A stretch of 64,000 nucleotides of DNA from positions 62,001 to 126,000 of the forward strand of contig NW_027476509.1 of assembly GCF_051020955.1 (NCBI RefSeq), given 5' to 3'. Positions 49,801 to 61,200 of the stretch are shown piece after piece (position 1 is the stretch's first letter; each line of letters begins with the position of its first letter). This stretch comes from Megalopta genalis. Lineage: Eukaryota; Arthropoda; Insecta; Hymenoptera; Halictidae. The position numbers and the translations under genes were made by a program. A model generated the notes under the pieces. The model was not told the DNA's origin and made no database searches. It worked only from the letters and a program-made list of their open reading frames with translations.

Positions 49801-52800
49801 AGCTTCAAATCAATGCGATGTAGAAGGTACAGCTTCAAATCCATGCAAAACACGTGATTTAGCTTCCAATTAATGCGAAGTAGAAGGATTAGCTACAAAT
49901 CCATGCGAAACAAATGGTTTAGATTCAAATACTTGTGATATACGTTATTTAGATTTATCTGTATGCGCAACGAACGAGTTAGCTTCAATTCCATGCGAAA
50001 CACATGATTTAGCTGCAAATCAATGCGATGTAGAAGGTTTAGCTCCAAATCCATGCGAAACAAATGATTTAGCTTCAAACACTTGGGGTATAAGTGATAT
50101 AGCTTCAAATACAGACTAATCCAACGAGTTAGCTTCAAAATCCACGCGATACACATGATTTAGCTACAAATACTTGCGATATAAGTGATGTAGATTCAAC
50201 TGCAGGCGAAACGAACGAGTTAGCTTCAAATTCATGCGAAACACATGATTTAGATTCAAATCAATGCGATGTAGAAGGTTTAGCTTCGGATCCATGCGAT
50301 ACACAAGATTTAGCTTCTAATCAATTCGATGTAGAAGGTTCAGCTTCAAATCCATGCGACACATATGATTTAGCTTCAAATACTTGCGATATAAATGATA
50401 TAGCTCCATATGCAGGCGAATCGAACGAGTTAGCTTCAAAATCCACGCGATACACATGATTTAGCTTCAAATACTTGCGATATAAGTGATGTAGATTCAA
50501 GTGCAGGCGAAATGAACGAGTTAGCTTCAAATCCATGCGAAACACATGATTTAGCTTCAAATCAATGCGAAGTAGAAGGCTTAGCTCCAAATCCATGCGA
50601 AACAAATGATTTAGCTTCAAACACTTGGGGTATATGTGATATAGCTTCAAATGCAGTCCAATCAAACGAGTTAGCTTCAAAATCCACGCGATACACATGA
50701 TTTAGCTTCAAATACTTGCGATATGAGTGATGTAGATTCAACTGCAGGCGCAACGAACGAGTTAGCTTCAAATCCATGCGAAACACATGATTTAGCTGCA
50801 AATCAATGCGATGTAGAAGGTTTAGCTTCAAATCCATGCGATACACAAGATTTAGCTTCAAATCAATTCGATGTAGAGGGTTCAGCTTCAAATCCATGCG
50901 ACACATATGATTTAGCTTCAAATACTTGCGATATAAGTGATATAGCTTCAAAAGGGGGAGGAACAAACGAGGTAGCTTCAGTTCTATGCGAAACAAATGA
51001 TTTAGCTTCAAATCAATGCGAAGTAACAGGTTAAGCTTATAATCCATGGGAAACAAATGATTTAGCTTCAAATACTTGTGATAAACGTTATTGAGATTTA
51101 ACTGTATGCGCAACGAACGAGTTAGCTTCAAATCCATGCGAAACAAATGATTTAGCTTCAAACACTTGGGGTATAAGTGATATAGCTTCAAATGCAGACT
51201 AATCAAACGAGTTAGCTTCAAAATCCACGCGATACACATGATTTAGCTTCAAATACTTGCGATATAAGTGATGTAGATTCAACTGCAGGCGAAACGAACG
51301 AGTTAGCTTCAAATCCATGCGAAACACATGATTTAGAATCAAATCAATGCGATGTAGAAGGTTTAGCTTCAAATCCATGCGATACACAAGATTTAGATTC
51401 AAATCAATTCGATGTAGAAGGTACAGCTTCAAATCCATGCGACACATATGATTTAGCTTCAAATACATGCGTTATAAGTGATATAGCTTCAAAAGCAGGA
51501 GGAACAAACGAGGTAGCTTCAGTTCTATGCGAAACAAACGATTTAGCTTCAAATCAATGCGAAGTAGAAGGCTTAGCTTCAAATCCATGCGAAACACGTG
51601 TTCTAGCTTCCAATTAATGCGAAGTAGAAGGCTTAGCTTCAAATCCATGCGAAACAAATGGTTTAGCTTCAAATACTTGTGATATACGTTATTTAGATTT
51701 ATCTGTATGCGCAACGGACGAGTTACCTTCAAATCCACGCGAAACACATGAGTTAGCTTCAAATCAATGCGATGTAGAAGGTTTAGCTTCAAATCCATGC
51801 GATACACAAGATTTAGATTCAAATCAATTCGATGTAGAAGGTACAGCTTCAAATCCATGCGACACATATGATTTAGCTTCAAATACATGCGTTATAAGTG
51901 ATATAGCTTCAAAAGCAGGAGGAACAAACGAGGTAGCTTCAGTTCTATGCGAAACAAACGATTTAGCTTCAAATCAATGCGAAGTAGAAGGCTTAGCTTC
52001 AAATCCATGCGAAACACGTGTTCTAGCTTCCAATTAATGCGAAGTAGAAGGCTTAGCTTCAAATCCATGCGAAACAAATGGTTTAGCTTCAAATACTTGT
52101 GATATACGTTATTTAGATTTATCTGTATGCGCAACGGACGAGTTACCTTCAAATCCACGCGAAACACATGAGTTAGCTTCAAATCAATGCGATGTAGAAG
52201 GTTTAGCTTCAAATCCATGTGAAACAAATGATTGAACTTCAAACACTTGGGATAAAGGTGATATAGCTTCAACTGCGTGCGAAACAAACGAGTTACCTTC
52301 AAATCCACGCGAAACACATGAATTGGTTCAAATGAATGCGATGTAGAAGGTTTAGCTTCAAATCCAAGCGAAACACATGATTTAGCTTCAAATAGTTGCG
52401 ATATAAGTGATATAGATTCAAATACAGGCGAAATGAACTAGTTAGCTTCAAATCCATGCGAAACACATGATTCATTTGCAAATCAATGCGATGTAGAAGG
52501 TTCAGCTTCAAATCCAAGCAAAACACGTGATTTAGCTTCCAATTAATGCGAAGTAGAAGGTTTAGCTCCAAATCCATGCGAAACAAATGATTTATCTTCA
52601 AACACTTGGGGTATAAGTGATATAGCTTCAAATGCAGACTAATCAAACGAGTTAGCTTCAAAATCTACGCGATACACATGATTTAGCTTCAAATACTTTC
52701 GATATAAGTGATGTAGATTCAACTGCAGGCGAAACGAACGAGTTAGCTTCAAATCCATGCGAAACACATGATTTAGCTTCAAATCAATGCGATGTAGAAG

Positions 52801-55200
52801 GTTTAGCTTCAAATCCATGCGATACACAAGATTTAACTTCAAATCAATTCGATGTAGAAGGTTCAGCTTCAAATCCATGCGACACATATGATTTAGCTTC
52901 AAATACTTGCGATATAAATGATATAGCTTCAAAAGCAGGAGGAACAAACGAGGTAGCTTCAATTCTATGCGAAACAAATGTTTTAGCTTCAAATCAATGC
53001 GAAGTAGAAGGCTTAGCTTCAAATCCATGCGAAACAAATGATTTAGCTACAAATACTTGTGATATACATTATTTAGCTACAACTGCATGCGAAACAAACG
53101 AGTTAGGTTCAAATCCATGCGAAACACATGATTTAGCTTAAAATCAATGCGATGTAGACGGTTTAGCTTCAAATCCATGCGAAACAAATGATTGAGCTTC
53201 ACACACTTGGGATATAGGTGTTATAGCTTCAACTGCATGCGAAACAAACGAGTTACCTTCAAATCCAAGCGAAACACATGAGTTAGCTTCAAATCAATGC
53301 GATGTAGAAGGTTTGGCTTCAAATCCATACGAAACAAATGATTGAGCTTCAAACACTTGGGATAAAGGTGATATAGCTTCAACTGCATGCGAAACAATCG
53401 AGTTACCTTCAAATCCACGTGAAACACATGAATTGGTTCAAATGGATGCGATGTAGAAAGTTTAGCTTCAAATCCAAGCGAAACACATAATTTAGCTTCA
53501 AATACTTGCGATATAAGTGATATAGATTCAACTGCAGGCGAAACGAACGAGTTAGCTTCAAATCCATGCGAAACACATGATTTAGCTTCAAATCAATGCG
53601 ATGTAGAAGGTTTAGCTTCAAATCCATGCGATACACAAGATTTAGCTTCAAATCAATTCGATGTAGAAGGTTCAGCTTCAAATCCATGCAACACATATGA
53701 TTTAGCTTCAAATACTTGCGATATAAGTGATATAGCTTCAGCAGCAGGAGGAACAAACGAGGTAGCTTCAGTTCTATGCGAAACAAATGATTTAGCTTCA
53801 AATCAATGCGAAGTAGAAGGCTTAGCTTCAAATCCATGCGAAACAAATGATTTAGCTACAAATACTTGTGATATACATTATTTAGCTACAACTGCATGCG
53901 AAACAAACGAGTTACCTTAAAATCCACGCGAAACACATGAGTTAGCTTCAAATCAATGCGATGTAGAAGGTTTAGCTTCAGTTCTATGCGAAACAAATGA
54001 GTTTGATTCAAATCAATGCGACGTAGAAGGTTTAGCTTCAAATCCATGTGAAACAAATGATTGAGCTTCAAACACTTGTGATAAAGGTGATATAGCTTCA
54101 ACTGCATGCGAAACAAACGAGTTACCTTCAAATCCACGCGAAACACATGAATTGGTTCAAGTGAATGCGATGTAGAAGGTTTAGCTTCAAATCCAAGCGA
54201 AACACATGATTTAGCTTCAAATAGTTGCGATATAAGTGATATAGATTCAAATACAGGCGAAACGAACGAGTTAGCTTCAAATCCATGCGAAACACATGAT
54301 TCATTTGCAAATCAATGCGATGTAGAAGGTTCAGCTTCAAATCCATGCAAAATTCGTGATTTAGCTTCCAATTAATGCGAAGTAGAAGGCTTAGCTTCAA
54401 ATCCATGCGAAACAAATGGTTTAGCTTCAAATACTTGTGATATACGTTATTTAGATTTATCTGTATGCGCAACGAACGAGTTAGCTTCAAATCCATGCGA
54501 AACACATGATTTAGCTGCAAATCAATACGATGTAGAAGGTTTAGCTCCAAATCCATGCGAAACAAATGATTTAGCATCAAACACTTGGGGTATAAGTGAT
54601 ATAGCTTCAAATGCAGACTAATCAAACGAATTAGCTTCAAAATCCACGCGATACACATGATTTAGCTTCAAATACTTGCGATATAAGTGATGTAGATTCA
54701 ATTGCAGGCGAAACGAACGAGTTAGCTTCAAATCCATGCGAAACACATGATTTAGCGTCAAATCAATGCGATGTAGTAGGTTTAGCTTCAAATCCATGCG
54801 AAACACATGATTTAGCTGCAAATCAATGCGATGTAGAAGGTTTAGCTCCAAATCCATGCGAAACAAATGATTTAGCTTCAAACACTTGGAGTATAAGCGA
54901 TATAGCTTCAAATGCAGACTAATCAAACGAGTTAGCTTCAAAATCCACGCGATACACATGATTTAGCTTCAAATACTTGCGATATAAGTGATGTAGATTC
55001 AACTGCAGGCGAAACGAACGAGTTAGCATCAAATCCATGCGAAACACATGATTTAGCTTCAAATCAATGCGATGTAGAAGTTTTAGCTTCAAATCCATGC
55101 GATACACAAGATTTAGCTTCAAATCAATTCGATGTAGAAGGTTCAGCTTCAAATCCATGCGACACATATGATTTAGCTTCAGATACTTGCGATATAAATG
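40801..55200 (-). repeat. Right arm, homogenised higher-order block
   Basis: Contains several large offset copies. About 41008-41728 recurs at 44695-45415 (3,687 bp). About 43390-44487 recurs at 48486-49583 (5,096 bp), with part of it again at 47700-48120. Within the first, 41011-41160 and 41251-41400 form a 240-bp (8-monomer) step. Frequent cassettes are the 29-bp monomer ACATGAATTGGTTCAAATG, the CACTTGGGATAAAGG monomer and the GCAGGAGGAACAAACG monomer. All of these have mirror-image counterparts in the left arm. Confidence 0.83.
51351..52190 (-). repeat. Perfect 420-bp tandem duplication (14 monomers)
   Basis: 51351-51770 and 51771-52190 read identically in the lines I compared, with an offset of exactly 420. 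Identity stops where 52211 onward reads TGTGAAACAAATGATTG while the earlier copy has GCGATACACAAG. The lack of any difference makes this one of the youngest events in the window. Confidence 0.88.
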
Positions 55201-58200
55201 ATATAGCTCCATATGCAGGCGAATAAAACGAGTTAGCTTCAAAATCCACGCGATACACATGATTTAGCTTCAAATACTTGCGATATAAGTGATGTAGATT
55301 CAACTGCAGGCGAAACGAACGAGTTAGCTTCAAATCCATGCGAAACACATGATTTAGCTTCAAATCAATGCGATGTAGAAGGTTTAGCTTCAGATCCATG
55401 CGATACACAAGATTTAGCTTCAAATCAATTCGATGTAGAAAGTTCAGCTTCAAATCCATGCGATGTAGAAGGCTTAGTTTCAAATCCATGGGAAACAAAT
55501 GGTTTAGCTACAAATACTTGTGATATAAGTGATATAGCTTCAAAAGCAGGAGGAACAAACGAGGTAGCTTCAATTCTATGCGAAACAAATGATTTAGCTT
55601 CAAATCAATGCGAAGTAGCAGGCTTAGCTTCAAATCCATGCGAAACAAATGATTTAGCTACAAATACTCGTGATGTACATTATTTAGCTACAACTGCATG
55701 CGAAACAAACGAGTTAGCTTCAAATCCATGCGAAACACATGATTTAGCTTAAAATCAATGCGATGTAGAAGGTTTAGCTTCAAAACCATGTGAAACAAAT
55801 GATTGAGCTTCAAACACTTGGGATAAAGGTGATATAGCTTCAACTGCATGCAAACCAAACGAGTTACCTTCAAATCCACGCGAAACACATGAATTGGTTC
55901 AAATGAATGCGATGTAGAAGGTTTAGCTTCAAATCCAAGCGAAACAGATGATTTAGCTTCAAATACTTGCGATATAAGTGATATAGATTCAAATACAGGC
56001 GAAACGAACGAGTTAGCTTCAAATCCATGCGAAACACATGATTCATTTGCAAATCAATGCGATGTAGAAGGTTCAGCTTCAAATCCATCCAAAAAACGTG
56101 ATTTAGCTTCCAATTAATGCGAAGTAGAAGGCTTAGCTTCAAATCCATGCGAAACAAATGGTTTAGCTTCAAATACTTGTGATGTACGTTATTTAGATTT
56201 ATCTGTATGCGCAACGAACGAGTTAGCTTCAAATCCATGCGAAACACATGATTTAGCTGCAAATCAATGCGATGTAGAAGGTTTAGCTCCAAATCCATGC
56301 GAAACAAATGATTTAGCTTCAAACACTTGGGGTATAAGTGATATAGCTTCAAATGCAGACTAATCAAACGAGTTAGCTTCAAAATCCACGCGATACACAT
56401 GATTTAGCTTCAAATACTTGCGATATAAGTGATGTAGATTCAACTGCAGGCGAAACGAACGAGTTAGCATCAAATCCATGCGAAACACATGATTTAGCTT
56501 CAAATCAATGCGATGTAGAAGTTTTAGCTTCAAATCCATGCGATACACAAGATTTAGCTTCAAATCAATTCGATGTAGAAGGTTCAGCTTCAACTCCATG
56601 CGACACATATGATTTAGCTTCAGATACTTGCGATATAAATGATATAGCTCCATATGCAGGCGAATAAAACGAGTTAGCTTCAAAATCCACGCGATATACA
56701 TGATTTAGCTTCAAATACTTGCGATATAAGTGATGTAGATTCAACTGCAGGCGAAACGAACGAGTTAGCTTCAAATCCATGCGAAACACATGATTTAGCT
56801 TCAAATCAATGCGATGTAGAAGGTTTAGCTTCAAATCCATGCGATACACAAGATTTAGCTTCAAATCAATTCGATGTAGAAAGTTCAGCTTCAAATCCAA
56901 GCGACACATATGATTTAGCTTCAAATACTTGCGACATAAGTGATATAGCTTCAAAAGCAGGAGGAACAAACGAGGTAGCTTCAGTTCTATGCAAACAAAT
57001 GATTTAGCTTCAAATTAATGCGAAGTAGAAGGCTTAGCTTCAAATCCATGCGAAACAAATGATTTAGCTACAAATACTTGTGATATACATTATTTAGCTA
57101 CAACTGCATGCGAAACAAATGAGTTAGCTTCAAATCCAAGCGAAACACATGATTTAGATTCAAATCAATGCGATGTAGAAGGTTTAGCTTCAAATCCATG
57201 CGATACACAAGATTTAGCTGCAAATCAATGCGATGTAGAAGGTTTAGCTCCAAATCCATGCGAAACAAATGATTTAGCTTCAAACACTTGGGATATAAGT
57301 GATATAGCTTCAAATGCAGACTAATCAAACGAGTTAGCTTCAAAATCCACGCGATACACATGATTTAGCTTCAAATACTTGCGATATAAGTGATGTAGAT
57401 TCAACTGCAGGCGAAACGAACGAGTTAGCATCAAATCCATGCGAAACACATGATTTAGCTTCAAATCAATGCGATGTAGAAGTTTTAGCTTCAAATCCAT
57501 GCGATACACAAGATTTAGCTTCAAATCAATTCGATGTAGAAGGTTCAGCTTCAACTCCATGCGACACATATGATTTAGCTTCAGATACTTGCGATATAAA
57601 TGATATAGCTCCATATGCAGGCGAATAAAACGAGTTAGCTTCAAAATCCACGCGATATACATGATTTAGCTTCAAATACTTGCGATATAAGTGATGTAGA
57701 TTCAACTGCAGGCGAAACGAACGAGTTAGCTTCAAATCCATGCGAAACACATGATTTAGCTTCACATCAATGCGATGTAGAAGGTTTAGCTTCAAATCCA
57801 TGCGATACACAAGATTTAGCTTCAAATCAATTCGATGTAGAAAGTTCAGCTTCAAATCCAAGCGACACATATGATTTAGCTTCAAATACTTGCGACATAA
57901 GTGATATAGCTTCAAAAGCAGGAGGAACAAACGAGGTAGCTTCAGTTCTATGCAAACAAATGATTTAGCTTCATATTAATGCGAAGTAGAAGGCTTAGCT
58001 TCAAATCCATGCGAAACAAATGATTTAGCTACAAATACTTGTGATATACATTATTTAGCTACAACTGCATGCGAAACAAATGAGTTAGCTTCAAATCCAT
58101 GCGAAACACATGATTTAGCTTAAAATCTATGCGATGTAGAAGGATCAGCTTCAAATCCATGCGAAACAAATGATTGAACTTCAAACACTTGGGATAAAGG

Positions 58201-61200
58201 TGATATAGCTTCAACTGCATGCGAAACAAATGAGTTACCTTCAAATCCACGCGAAACACTTGAATTGATTCAAATGAATGCGATGTAGAAGGTTTAGCTT
58301 CAAATCCAAGCGAAACACATGATTTAGATTCAAATCAATGCGATGTAGAAGGTTTAGCTTCAAATCCATGCGATACACAAGATTTAGCTTCAAATCAATT
58401 CGATGTAGAAGGTTTAGCTTCAAATCCATGCGATGTAGAAGGTTTAGCTTCAAATCCATGCGAAACAAATGATTTAGCTTCAAATCCATGCGAAACACAT
58501 GATTTTGCTTCAAATCAATGCGATGTAGAAGGCTTAGCTTCAAATCAATGCGATACATAAGATTTAGCTTAAAATCAATGCGATGTAGAAGGTTTTGCTT
58601 CAAATCCATGCGAAACAAATGATTTAGCTACAAATACTCGTGATGTACATTATTTAGCTACAACTGCATGCGAAACAAACGAGTTAGCTTCAAATCCATG
58701 CGAAACACATGATTTAGCTGCAAATCAATGCGATGTAGAAGGTTTAGCTCCAAATCCATGCGAAACAAATGATTTAGCTTCAAACACTTGGGGTATAAGT
58801 GATATAGCTTCAAATGCAGACTAATCAAACGAGTTAGCTTCAAAATCCACGCGATACACATGATTTAGCTTCAAATACTTGCGATATAAGTGATGTAGAT
58901 TCAACTGCAGGCGAAACGAACGAGTTAGCATCAAATCCATGCGAAACACATGATTTAGCTTCAAATCAATGCGATGTAGAAGTTTTAGCTTCAAATCCAT
59001 GCGATACACAAGATTTAGCTTCAAATCAATTCGATGTAGAAGGTTCAGCTTCAACTCCATGCGACACATATGATTTAGCTTCAGATACTTGCGATATAAA
59101 TGATATAGCTCCATATGCAGGCGAATAAAACGAGTTAGCTTCAAAATCCACGCGATATACATGATTTAGCTTCAAATACTTGCGATATAAGTGATGTAGA
59201 TTCAACTGCAGGCGAAACGAACGAGTTAGCTTCAAATCCATGCGAAACACATGATTTAGCTTCAAATCAATGCGATGTAGAAGGTTTAGCTTCAAATCCA
59301 TGCGATACACAAGATTTAGCTTCAAATCAATTCGATGTAGAAAGTTCAGCTTCAAATCCAAGCGACACATATGATTTAGCTTCAAATACTTGCGACATAA
59401 GTGATATAGCTTCAAAAGCAGGAGGAACAAACGAGGTAGCTTCAGTTCTATGCAAACAAATGATTTAGCTTCAAATTAATGCGAAGTAGAAGGCTTAGCT
59501 TCAAATCCATGCGAAACAAATGATTTAGCTACAAATACTTGTGATATACATTATTTAGCTACAACTGCATGCGAAACAAATGAGTTAGCTTCAAATCCAT
59601 GCGAAACACATGATTTAGCTTAAAATCTATGCGATGTAGAAGGATCAGCTTCAAATCCATGCGAAACAAATGATTGAACTTCAAACACTTGGGATAAAGG
59701 TGATATAGCTTCAACTGCATGCGAAACAAATGAGTTACCTTCAAATCCACGCGAAACACTTGAATTGATTCAAATGAATGCGATGTAGAAGGTTTAGCTT
59801 CAAATCCAAGCGAAACATATGATTTAGATTCAAATCAATGCGATGTAGAAGGTTTAGCTTCAGATCCATGCGATACACAAGATTTAGCTTCAAATCAATT
59901 CGATGTAGAAAGTTCAGCTTCAAATCCATGCGATGTAGAAGGCTTAGTTTCAAATCCATGGGAAACAAATGGTTTAGCTACAAATACTTGTGATATAAGT
60001 GATATAGCTTCAAAAGCAGGAGGAACAAACGAGGTAGCTTCAATTCTATGCGAAACAAATGATTTAGCTTCAAATCAATGCGAAGTAGCAGGCTTAGCTT
60101 CAAATCCATGCGAAACAAATGATTTAGCTACAAATACTCGTGATGTACATTATTTAGCTACAACTGCATGCGAAACAAACGAGTTAGCTTCAAATCCATG
60201 CGAAACACATGATTTAGCTTAAAATCAATGCGATGTAGAAGGTTTAGCTTCAAAAACCATGTGAAACAAATGATTGAGCTTCAAACACTTGGGATAAAGG
60301 TGATATAGCTTCAACTGCATGCGAAACAAACGAGTTACCTTCAAATCCACGCGAAACACATGAATTGGTTCAAATGAATGCGATGTAGAAGGTTTAGCTT
60401 CAAATCCAAGCGAAACACATGATTTAGCTTCAAATACTTGCGATATAAGTGATATAGATTCAAATACAGGCGAAACGAACGAGTTAGCTTCAAATCCATG
60501 CGAAACACATGATTCATTTGCAAATCAATGCGATGTAGAAGGTTCAGCTTCAAATCCATCCAAAAAACGTGATTTAGCTTCCAATTAATGCGAAGTAGAA
60601 GGCTTAGCTTCAAATCCATGCGAAACAAATGGTTTAGCTTCAAATACTTGTGATGTACGTTATTTAGATTTATCTGTATGCGCAACGAACGAGTTAGCTT
60701 CAAATCCATGCGAAACACATGATTTAGCTGCAAATCAATGCGATGTAGAAGGTTTAGCTCCAAATCCATGCGAAACAAATGATTTAGCTTCAAACACTTG
60801 GGGTATAAGTGATATAGCTTCAAATGCAGACTAATCAAACGAGTTAGCTTCAAAATCCACGCGATACACATGATTTAGCTTCAAATACTTGCGATATAAG
60901 TGATGTAGATTCAACTGCAGGCGAAACGAACGAGTTAGCATCAAATCCATGCGAAACACATGATTTAGCTTCAAATCAATGCGATGTAGAAGTTTTAGCT
61001 TCAAATCCATGCGATACACAAGATTTAGCTTCAAATCAATTCGATGTAGAAGGTTCAGCTTCAACTCCATGCGACACATATGATTTAGCTTCAGATACTT
61101 GCGATATAAATGATATAGCTCCATATGCAGGCGAATAAAAACGAGTTAGCTTCAAATCCACGCGATATACATGATTTAGCTTCAAATACTTGCGATATAA

